DNA of 64,000 nucleotides from assembly GCA_019095985.1 (NCBI GenBank), contig CM032663.1:41393862-41457861 (forward strand), in the 5' to 3' direction. This document shows, piece after piece, positions 45,301 through 57,750 of the stretch. Numbering within the stretch: position 1 is the first letter of the stretch; each line of letters opens with the position of its first letter. The notes beneath the pieces are model-generated. The model worked only from the letters and a program-made list of their open reading frames with translations, was not told the DNA's origin and searched no databases. This stretch comes from Streblospio benedicti (taxonomy: Eukaryota > Annelida > Polychaeta > Spionida > Spionidae). The translations under genes were made by a program, and so were the position numbers.

Positions 45301-48300
45301 AACGATGGCTTCCACTGCGACAAGTATAGATTGAATCGTAGTTGTAGAAGCCTTCAAATCACGGCGATTTTGCCCGACGCGACAACTCGTCGTATGTAGT
45401 CGTAGTGGTGTGGACTGGGCTTACAAACCAAACTTGTAAAGTATAAAATACCAGTTTTTTTTATTCTTCATGTTTTCATGTTTATTTGTGATCATTACAC
45501 AACTTGTTTTTACGGGTATGATCTACTACTTTGAATGAAATGCAGATGTTGAACCATTTTGAACTAAATTGCATAACATATTACATGAATATCATATCTT
45601 TTTATACAATTTGATAAATTTTTCTTTTTTGTAACCCTGCGTATAATGCTTTTGCTGTAAATATCACTGCTTGATTGTGTGTATATGTAGGATTCAGACA
45701 ATCCGCAAAGCAATCTTGGCAACCTTGCAGCAAGTTTTGATGTTGAAAGGGAGGAGATGCAAAAAACAGTGAACATTTTGAAAAAACAGGTATATTACTC
45801 AGGGTTTTTCTATTACTTGTTCAGGAAATGAGAGGTAATAGGGATGATCATGCAATAGTACAGATGTATGTATGTTTTTATTTTATTTTATTTTTTTAGT
45901 ATAGGTTTGAAGGTCAGTCAAATCATTATTTATATACTGTCCTTTATATAAAATGCAAGAGCAGTGCAAAAAGTTCAATTGAAATTAGTAAAGTGAATAT
46001 CACAAGGGATTATAGATAGCTTCAGGTATTGTGACCTAAATTCAGGTAAAATGTTTTGTGAGTCATCATCATTTATGAAATTGATACATACATATTTTTC
46101 TGTGCCGATTACAGGTGTTTAACAAATATATAGTTAGTATGTGTAATACAGTGAAAATCGTCAACAACGCAACCCTATTTGCAGTCACAAATCCTTCCTT
46201 TGTAGAGGGTTTCCTTTGATTACTACATCATTTACTTACATTATTATAAGCTAATGCGTGAGAAAAGTTTCCTTTATTCAGAGTTTCCTTTGTTTACTCT
46301 TCCTTTGTTGAGGATATTCACTGTAGTACACTACCTCACAAACACATACGTCAAAGTTTACAGAAATGCTTTAATTATTACACATTCATTATTGTATGAA
46401 AAGCATCAGCATAGGTGACAAACTGAAATGTAAAGGAAGAAGAGAGGCAATAGCGTCATTAGTGAAAAATATGCAGTAGAACCACTTTACTATGACCACC
46501 TTGGGGATGACCTCAAGAGGTTTCCATAGAAATTCTTGTGGTCTCTTGATGGAAAGTTTGGACCACGAAAGATTGTCTAATCATAGAGGTGGTCTTATTT
46601 GGAGGTTCTACCGTAATGTTCATGATGTATGATGTATAATGTTTACGGTTATACAATAGAATAATATACCAGGTTGGTGAGGTTCAGAACAAAATTTTGT
46701 AAACGTAACTTTCAGAATGTCTAGTATAGGTCAATATAAAAAGGAATTGATTACCAATAAAACCTGTATGTTATTTGTGACAATGATGTATGTTTACAAT
46801 TAGCCATATAGAATCTATAAAGAAACAGATTCTACTGAATTCATTAATTATACAAATTCACTTCCAATTTTTTATGTCGTAGCATTCTGTTGAAGTTTTT
46901 ATGTATATGCCTCATTTCGTACTTTTTCATTGTCTAGTTTGGGGTCATCATTTACAAATGCTTTAACTTTTGTTTCTGACCTTGAATGCTTTCCCTTGAT
47001 GGAAACAACAACACACAATCTGTAGAGAAGTTCACAAAGTTCAACAACTGTAAAGAAGGAAATCCCAATCCATAAATTGAAGTTCCCACCAATGCTTCCA
47101 TAGAGGGCGTCAACAGTAACAGCTTCATTTTCTTTGTATATCAATACACTTTTTTCCTGTAAAGAATAGAACATGCGCTGTTACCCTGTATACATGGGTA
47201 AATATTGTAACACTTGTAGATATCTAATGATTTTTCATCACGTGACATCAATTACATGCACTTAATGCGTAAACAAGGATACACATGTATGAGCGGGAAT
47301 AGTGCTTTGGCGAGTCATTTCGATTCTTTAAAAGTGTGTCATCAACACTTGACTTATTAATATCGATGTTTACAGAACATGCTCAGCAATAATAGTAATA
47401 CTACCTGAAAATACACGTTAAGCTGCAGAAAGTTGTCTTGTATGAGTTTACTGTCTCTCAGCAGTTGCTTCCCTTCCGCCTGGTCGGTGATGTTTGGACT
47501 GTTTAGCAGCATGTCGATTTCTTCATAGATTTCAAAATTTGTCCTGATTGTAGGCTTGGGTTTGATCATGGTTTTGTAGAGTGCCATTTCATACCCTTGG
47601 TGAGGCCATGGAGTGCTGAAAACCTATGGGAACAGGACAACAATGAACAGATATAATGTTTTGCTAATTTCACTCAAACATTTCCAATTCAAATGTACCG
47701 GTAGTGCATAATAGGTTAAACTGAAGTAGTATATAGGTAACCCTGTCCCTTTTGATCCTTGCCTATGGTGAGAATATATAGACATGTATGTTTCTTAGAT
47801 GGACAAACTTTGTTTCTCCCGTGGTTTCTCTTTGTAAAGTGAACCTCTTTTATGTTGACACATTTGAATTCTGAAGATAAGAGACAGTCCACTTGTATTA
47901 TTACAATTGCTCAGCTCACATTTTACTGGTTACCTTTGATTCATATCGTAATTCTTCACAAGCTTTTATACAGTTGCATTCAGTGTTACTGTGATCAAGA
48001 TTTAGTGAGCATCGTGTCCTGTTTATGCCATCAACAAACTGAAATAAACATTGACCAAATCAGTGTTGGACCAAAACCAAGACAATATGAACACAGCTCA
48101 TTTTGTTTTAATGTGAAATTCACTAAGTTTAGAATATGTAGAAAACCTTTGGTATCATTGCCATTCTTTCCTCCAGGGTAGGTACCTCACTTGAAACTTG
48201 AATGTCTACTTTACTGCAAAATGGCAGACTGCTGTCTTGCCACATATTTTCTGTTATGCTCAAGTGTGCACTGAAAGATTATTTTCAAACAGTAAATCAT

Positions 48301-51300
48301 ATATTTCATGTGGTGAAATTGTAATATTTGATATTATTTGATTATCATTTTATTTAGTGCCCTTTTGATAAAAAATCTTATTTCTTGTTTTCTATATCCT
48401 CTGTTGGCATGTGAACTAAATAAAAGCCTGTGGTTAGACACCAAGTGCTATAAATGGTGCCCAGCCGTAGACAGCATTCATCTATGAGAAATAATGTCAA
48501 TGTCTGACATATATCCTGAGTAAATTGAAAGTAAATGACAACACACAGGACAGTTAAGTTATACTATATATAAGTAGTAAACACCTGTTCATTGATCAAC
48601 AGAATTTCTCAAACCCCTTTATCAATCTAGAATTATGAGCAAAGAAATGGTATCAAACTATCCATGCACTGTACATGTACCTTATGCAACGACATTTGTC
48701 CATCAGCTCTGCTTGATGACAACTGCTCACACAATAGTCATCTGTGTACAGGTTCTCCTGAAGCTCTGCATTATCTTTGTCAGAAAATTGCTTCAGTGGA
48801 CTGAGAAACTCTTGATACGTGCAGTTGCCATAAGGAGTTGGTAGCCATTTATCCTTGATTGCAGATAACTTGATGTTTACCTCTTGGCCAGGTGCAACGT
48901 TGAATCCTTTTTTAATGTCAGGTGCTGTTCCGTGAGGATGAATGACCACCTATAAATCAACCATATATGCTCTATGTTCTTTTGTATTGCCTGTTTTACA
49001 TATACTTAAGTCATTGAATTAAAAAAAACGGAATTCATTCCCTTTTTAAAGGTAGTATACTTACTTTTACCCCAATAGCCTTCGATTCAATGATATCCGG
49101 TTGGAATACTGGCATTTCTGCATGACCAAAATTATCTAGATAAATGACTGTCTCCAAACCACGAAGTGTATTCTTCATTTTCATTTCCTTTTCTATTTTC
49201 TGTCCGTCAAATGTGAAGCACCAAAGATACTGTGGATTGAGGAAGGAGCGCAGTGTCTTCGCAGGAAAAGAGCATTCAATCTTTTTATGAGGCTTGAGAT
49301 CCCAATCATAAAATTGACACTGTTGAATGAATCGATTCTCAAGCTCCAGGCGAAGACGATTAGCATGTTCTTTTCTTAGATTCTGAAGGAAAATTGAAGT
49401 CCTAAATATATCAATTATATATATTTGTATTCCTTGAAAATACTTGGTTGAAAAATAGTTTAGGATATTGTGGAATCGATAATAAATCTGGAAAGGCAAC
49501 AATTTTGAATATTTGATTTCTGAGAGCAGACAATCTTTTTAAAACATAGAAACCTAAGATGGAAAAGGTTATAGGTATATATAAATATATGTGTGGCAAA
49601 AATATTCATTAATCACCTGGAAGTAAGCGGTCAGAGTGGCCCAATTAGCAAGTGTGTCTGTCCATTCCTCATTTGTGAAGGTCACATTTAGTGTTTTCTC
49701 TGCAATCTGTTTTAGCTGATCGTTATTTGCTAGCTCCACCACAAATTTATTGTACCTTGCAAAATACAATGAGTATTTTATAATGGAAGCTCCAAGTACT
49801 TATATACTTGATGTTCATACAGTTAAAAAAATGAGGATTGTTCTACTTCTCCCCCTAAATCAAATTTAAATGTTCACTGCAAATGAGTTTAAGCACCCTT
49901 AAAAGCACCTGTAATGACCCTTGAATGATTACATGATATTTGCAAAGTATATTTGTCAGTGAGCCTTTTATGATCTAAGTTTGAGTAATTATCAATGGTA
50001 TACATGTATATAGTTTAATCTCCACCCTGCATACAATCATAGCATTCCCACTAACAATACTCATTGAATAGCATTTTTGAGTAAAAACAAATATCCTTGA
50101 AAGTTGAAATACTTTTGTCAGAATATTTCTTACGTATTGAATGGCCAGGGCGCTCTATCATGGCCTGACCAGTCATAGTCATCCGTGTTGATGGACAATG
50201 AATTCAAGTTACACAAGGTAATATCAGGAAATTCTGGTGTGCAGTCTTTACACCAATTAGTATTTGTTACCTGCCATAAATAAAGACAAAAATCAGATGG
50301 AATAACTTTTCATAATATTGCATAGGCACACTTGAGGTGTACATATAGTTTCGAGAAATGATATCTATTTTTGAATGTACTAATAATAGAAATTATTGAT
50401 GGTTACATGTAGGTACATCACACTTTTCCATATGATAAGAAAATAAATATATAATGTACACATACCCCGGTAACTATATTTACCATAATGAAAAATATAG
50501 ACCTGTTTTGTTTTTCTTTATTATTTATATTCATGTTTTAATCTTATTCACATTTACGCATTAGTGTATTGCTAAATAAGTTCATCTATGTCTTGAAAAA
50601 TTAAATTCTGTTCTCTCGTCATTGAGCATAATGGAGAATATTTTATCTGTATCCTTGTAACATAACTTTTCATGCCGAAAATTTTAGATTCAAATTTCAT
50701 GATATTGTTGTGTCAATTCTAAATCTCCGGTTTATAAAATTCTGCAATGCAGTAACCATTTAGAAGATGCAAACATTTTGGTAAATGTGCTAGTAATCTA
50801 AATCAAATTAACACAAATTCATGTTAAAACTGTGTATGATATAATTCTGTTCTCTATTTTTTTACAGATAGCGTACAAAATACATGTAATGCAAAAATCA
50901 TAGAGATGTAAAAATTCATACTTACAGTATTAAATTCCAAATATCGTAAAAGAAGGGACATAATATTGTACAATGCAAAGCTAAATCCAAATATCATTGC
51001 TAAAAGCCATAAAAGACGCAACGCCCAGCTGTGAGTTTTCAGAACTCGACCAACTCCTTTAACAGTTGTGCTTTCTGCAAAGGCACGCAGTTGTGACTTA
51101 AAAGTCATTTCAGTCATGATTAAATTGTTTAAATGAAACTTTATGATCAAAGTATGTCATGGATATTTCTTGATCTGCTCCAGTCTCCATGCCATGGTGT
51201 CCAGCCACTGAGCATGTCCACTGTTGTAAGCAGTATGCACCACCAAGTTAGTCTTGGATCAAAGTTTTGCACTTGGCTATGAATATGTGAGAAATGTTAG

Positions 51301-54300
51301 CTTTTTTATGAGCATAGAGAATGTTGAATAAAAGCCATCCTTTTATGTGTACAGTACATATTTGTTAAGTAAATGTTTGTGGGAACTGCTTTGTACAATA
51401 AATTGATGTGTATGTCCCAGGCGACCGACAACCATTGTCAAATACTATAACGATATAGGGTGGCTCAAGTCACATTTTGCCATGTTGAATGCTTTTTTGC
51501 TTTTGAAAAAGAGTGTGGCAAATAAAAGTAGGGGGTTAACTACACATATGGATTTATGTTGAAATTGACATGTAGTTCATATACATCTTTCATGTCACGC
51601 TGAATATGTTTTGCCTGCTTGAAAAGAGTGTTTGCACTATACAATACTATGACAGTCTTGAAAAATCAAAGAATTTGTTCATTGCAATTACAATGATTGT
51701 CATATTTTAGTGATGCCAAAGTCATCATACGCTACATACTTATTTTTTAATAATATATATGCTTGCTAAAAAGACGTGAAAGAGAGAGAAGTTTTAAAAT
51801 GTACTTATTTTTGTTTTGGCATATGATTATTAACATTATTTCCTTTTGATGAGTAAGAGACACTGCAGTTCTTTATAAGAGAATTAGGTGAGCCACTTCG
51901 CAAAGACAAGAAATTATAAAAAAAGCAAGGAAAGTATTAAATTATTATTGTTTAAGAGCATAGTTTGTGAAAGTTTTGATGTAGAGTGGGAAGCCAGGCC
52001 ACATCCTTGAAATGATGAATAAATAGGGCGTGTCGATATGTGATAAAAGTTTGATTGATTGATTGATTGATTGGTAGGTATGCTGTTTGATTTATTGATT
52101 ATTTAGCAACGAACTTTGTTCGTGCTAAATGATTGTATTAGTGAGGTTGGGGGGGCGGGGGCGGGGGCGGCGGGGAGGGTAGAGAGGTTGCTTCAAAGTA
52201 AATTTATATATGTTTCTATTAGAAGGGATTTTCAAGATTTTTGTTTTTTGGTGGAAATCGTATTGAACTACGTTACAGCTCCGAAAATTTGGCAGTTCTT
52301 TAATTTTACAACATTTAATCTTTATCATCACTAAGAAATAAATATAGTAATGTCGTTGTTGTGATATATGTATTTTATTCTGCATTTGTTTGTGGCCAAA
52401 TCTAACTTTGTGGGAGAAAATGAGCCCATGTTGCAATACAATAAATGCTCGATTTTCACTCGTAATAAAACAACGTACTGCGTTTTACCCGGAAATCAGA
52501 GGAACCAGCAGGATATAAATTCCACATAAAAAAATCAAAATATATTGTTACCTGCACCAGCCGGTTGCACCTAAAAGGTTCTAGTATTCAAAGTATAGAT
52601 GCAGATTCTTATTATCACACTTTGAGCCCATAATAGTCTACTTATTTTAAGAAATCCATCGAAACTCCCCAGATCAAGTTAATAAAAATGCTCTTTATTA
52701 TCGCCATGCCACCTGTCTGCTAATGTATCATCATCGAAAGCGTTGTTACAAATTTGCAACGACGAGGCGCGCTTGACTAAGGCTGATTCTTTGAAACCAG
52801 CACACATATGCATAAATTATGACAATGAGCTTGTGTAGCGCTACTCTTAATCGCATCGCGGTATGGTAGGTGTTGACATGTTACGGTGTGTAATAAAGGC
52901 TAATTATTGATTACTTGCGTAATACGTCATCATTTCTCGTGTAAGCTATGGCGGATGTTACAAATTTTGTTAAGTATTTTTTGAATTTTTCTTAAATTAC
53001 ATCGTTATTTAAACGTGTTAGTGTATAATCGTGTCGGATAAATTTCATTCCTTCAAGTAGGTGGCAATAGCATTCTTTTACAAGCCGGATTTTCCCAGAT
53101 AATTTTGTTTTTGCACATTGCATGTGCTGTGCCAAGTCAATCTCTTTTGAAACTGTTAAATGTAATAAACTCGATGATGCCGAGATAGCGGCGCCATAGG
53201 CGCCACGTATGCGGTGCCGCAGGCGCCGCGGGAGGGGGGACACCCCCCTTCCGCGTGGGGAGGGGGGCTAGGGGGATCTCCCCCCGAAAATTTTGAAAAT
53301 TTGATGCATTTTTCTGCAATCTAGACTGGAGCTACGATTTGGCATAGACTGATATCTACATAGTGTTTCGCGATATTCATTCAAATATTACTTATATATG
53401 CCATAAGATAATACTTATTATATATCAGTAATGTAAATCATGTAATGTAATCATACTATTAATGAATATGTGAAATCTGCTGTATATTCTTTTAATGCCA
53501 CAATTAAATAGAAAACAGTAGAATTTTGGTATGAAAAGTTTTAGCGCGTGCGATGAAATATTAGACCCACAAAAAAGCGGTGTTCAAAACTTGACTAAGA
53601 AACCCTCGCTTTGCTCAAATTGTTCTGTCTGTCTGCACGCCTTTCTAAAAGTGATATCATGTGTAATTAGTGAACATTCCATTTCCTCAAAAAATCACCG
53701 CCAGTAACCCACGTATTGGTCAATCTCCGTGTTCAATTTTTGCGATGGAAAAAAATAAAAACCACCCCAGTCTAACCTCCTCACAATATCAATACCAAGG
53801 CCATGGCGCGTGTTCATGCATGCGGATTGCAACAGGTTAGACAACTCTACATTGTTCGCTCAAAACTGTAGGAATTGACACTCAAAACAAAATTTTTGAC
53901 TTGAATGTTGAATGTTATGATATGATTTATTTTAAAATAAAATCATGAAAATGGATTTTAGTCATGATAGAATGGTGAACAATCATTGTCGCAAAATTGA
54001 ATAATGCTGACGTTTTACCCTCACTTCGCTAAATCAGACGTTGCTCATTTTGCGATTTTCAATTCCTACAATTGATAGTTTAGGCGGCTTGTAAACATTG
54101 ATTATTTTCATATTCATATTTGGGATTTTGATGCCAATGCACTCGATATCTTTAGGTTTTTGTTTCTAGCATTTCATAGTTTATATCTTGATGGATAAAC
54201 ATACATACTCCTCCCTTGGCCTTGGTATTATTTTCTATTTCTTGTGGTAGTCTGGATTTTGGGCTATAGGATTCTGTTCTACTTTGTATAGTTAAATTGT

Positions 54301-57300
54301 ATTTTCCTAATGGTGAACCTAGACCAGTAGGATTATGGATTTATTTGTCTAGCAATTTGGTTATGGCTGATGAAGTTTCTTTCACCTTATGGAAAATGTC
54401 CTCTACATATAATTCTAAGAAATTGAGAGTCTTAATTAAGGGAACTGAGGGCGGGAATAAACGTTCGTTGCTAAATTTCGAGGGCGGGGGGTGGGGGTGG
54501 GGCCTCTATCTAGTTAATTGATCGCTTTATTGTAGTTTTTGAGCACAAGATTGGAGTGTCAATCGTAAAATTTTGTACCATGCCAAATTGTACTAATGAC
54601 ACAACAATGAAGTGCTCAAATATCCTCCTATCATGAAGATGCGAGTACAGGTTCAAGTGCAACTAAATGCACAAAACTTTCTTATCAGTATCCGTTTGAT
54701 CCGGTTACCTACTTTAGATTGTGATGCAAACTGTTGACATCAAAGTTACAACCCACCAGATATTGAACCTCTAACGTATCTGTATATAGGTACATCAAAT
54801 GGTATACACATGTCATACTTAGTAGTATATATGTATTACGTAGCTTGCAAGTTTTGCGGTGGAAAAGTATAAAAAGTACTATAATGTCATGTTATGAATA
54901 GCAAGCAAATTTTTTCTCATCTTAATTTCTCATCATAATCATTCATGCTTTAGTAGCAAGTTAAGTGTGCAGAAAATCAAACCTACACAAATTTGTTTTG
55001 GCTTGTCATACTTTTAATGTGTGTACAGTTGATAAGGTTGGCGATATTCTCGTGTCATTTGAGTAGAGACCAATATTGTGACCCAGAATCTGTAGTCATG
55101 GGACGTCATAGATCGAGTGTGCAATATTTCGTGTGCTCAATTGCTCAATTGTATAATTGTGCAAGCGTCTGCACCAATCAGAACGCAGTATCAGTGATGT
55201 TTAAATGATTGATTGATTGATTGATCAATAGAGTGATTTATTGATCAACTGATTGATTTAGGATAAACTACAACTTTATGAAGTACCTACTCTAAATAAA
55301 TAACTGCTTTTTAACAAACAATTGCTAAATGTTCTATAAAAAGATTGTGTTTATAAATCAATACAACTGAAAGTAATCCGTTAAATAGATTACAAATTTA
55401 TGTTACGTGTTATTTAATATCACAACAGCGTTCTTCAAATTGTACTTAAGGCTTTCATACATCATTTTTGATAACTTAATTAAATTTTATCATCTTTTAG
55501 TTGGAGGATTTAAAGTTAGAGCTTGACTCTGAAACAGAAGAAAAAGAACAACATTTATCTGAAAGTCGCCTCCTTAGACATGAACTTAGTTCTCTACGTT
55601 CATTAGAAAAGTCATATGGTAAAATGGAAAAAGCTAACAAGAAACTGGAGAAAGATCTTCAGTATTTTAGAGTGAGTTCTTGAGCAGTCGGTGAGGGGGA
55701 AACGCGTGAGAATGTAGCACTAACCTACTACTGTGATCATCCCTTTTGCAACTTCCATGTTTATAGTTTCTGTTTTTGTTTGCATTATTGTTTTATATGT
55801 TTTTGCTGACTACCGTGTATGCATGGTCTTTTAGATGATCACATTAACCAGGAAATTTCCATTTGAATAGAATCCTCTTCCTAATCCATTTTCAGATTTT
55901 CTAACATTACAGCTGGGTTTTTGCAGATATTGTTATGTTTGAATGGGAGCAGGGCAATATGAACCTTTAACAGAGTTTTATCTAACATCATAATTACTGG
56001 ATGGTATTATCTCATGAGTAGCATAACAATGTGAGCAGAGAAGATTTTTCAGCAGGGAATAATTAGTGCGAAGGCTGTTGTTGACACATTATCTTGTTGA
56101 CCAATTACTAAGTGGCAATTACTTAGGTTTTTCGTGACTAAAAGCCTTGTGGATTGTTTACAATTGACGTCATCACAAAGGGGGGTGGGGGTGGGGGAGA
56201 GGGGGGGGGTTGGATGACGTCGTAGAAAGATGACGAATGATAACAAGGGGTGGGGGTCCAGAGAAAAATGACATCATCGCGGACTGTGGGGTTTGAGTTG
56301 GGGTGCAGACGTAAAAAAGTGCTCTTTTTAATAGTTTTCCAATGGAATTGTATTAAATGCAAAATATCAATATGTTATGATATTGTTTTTTTTAGGGGAG
56401 GAGGTGGGGGGTTCCATAGCAGGTCCGTAGCAATGCACTAGATGCTATTTACTGTGTTTATATGGGTAGTAGTAAGGACCAGGGGGGCGCACGAGTTGTT
56501 ATGGGGGAAAGAATAATGATGCAGGATGACAGGGCGGGGGTGGGGTGGGGGGGTGGGGGCGTCAGAAATGCCCAAAAATGCGATGGCGTCATTTGTGAAC
56601 GATCCCTTTGTTAATACCGCTGGATATGCAGTTTACATTAAGTCACAATGAAAGAAAAAAAATCTTCTCTGCAGCGAAATATTTATACCTTTGTATGTTT
56701 ACTAAAAATCTTTGTTAATACAGCTGGACATGCAGTTTACATTAATTCCTAATGATAAAAGTTTTGCCAGCATTTATTATAATCTTAATAGCTATACTTA
56801 CAGATTTATGATAGTTTGATAACCATTTCGAACAAATTATGTCGTAATGATATTGATTATATATATGTTACGTATTACAGAATTCATTTGTATTTTAAAG
56901 AACACAAGAAAACTAGTCATCTGGTCACTTTTATAAATAATGTATGCATTTAGAGTTGCATTTTTCTTACATTAGGACTTCAGTAACTAACATGTTATGC
57001 TTGCTGGTTGACATTATCAATAGAGATGTATTTATTTTCTATTTTATAGAACAATAAACTAGACCACAGTGAGGTTGAGCACATACGTGCTGAGTTGGAA
57101 GCGAAAGCCCGCGTCGAACTCAATCAGAAACTAGAAGAGGTTGGAACGATTTTATTTTTTGTAGTATTCTTATATATATCCTACAACCATTTAAATGTCC
57201 ATGGACTTTTAGCTTGAAAATTTATCAATTTAACTTATGGGTTTTTACATAAATGTGTATATTGGAATTTCAATGGTAAGATATTGGTAAAGTTTTGAGG

Positions 57301-57713
57301 GTGGGCCTTTTTACATGTTATCAATCCCTGAGACGGTCTTCTATTGTAAAATGTTATTAAAGTGAAGGTTAAACTGTCTATTTATGCTTTAGCTTAATCG
57401 TGGTAAGTTGGGGATAAACGCTTACATAAATAAAATCGATTCTTATGCAGTCCATATGTACATTTTGTGAAAAGATCAGCATTAAGTGTAATACCTTGTT
57501 TGAATTTCAGGTCAATGCATATTTGGAAGAGCAAGCAAGAGCACGAGAGAAATTAGACAGGATGCGAGATGACAACGAATCAGAGCTTAGAAAAGAATAT
57601 GACAAAACAAGGAGAGAACTATTGGTATGGAGTCTATTTAATGTGAATGAATATGCGCAATGACATCTTGTCTATTAGTTTCTCTCTTTTACTGTGAAGA
57701 TTATGTACTTATA

Positions 57714-57750
<37 letters not shown>

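Larger units (their letters stand above)
45790..55500 (+). other. 9.7-kb intron of the ANKRD26-like gene holding a nested antisense gene
   Basis: The intron is bounded by phase-0 exons 45691-45789 and 55501-55671. It contains the DEG/ENaC gene (46899-51117, minus), MITEs at 46147-46325 and 46474-46613, G-rich tracts, a GC-rich module near 53186-53300, and one copy of a 350-bp repeat (54686-55037). The parts from 51.3 to 54.6 kb show no supported host exon. Confidence 0.85.

Noticed and set aside
54180-54340. Minus-strand text KAKGGVCMFIHQDINYEML resembling a LINE endonuclease
   Set aside because: Only one short patch of resemblance, with no catalytic motifs seen on either side.
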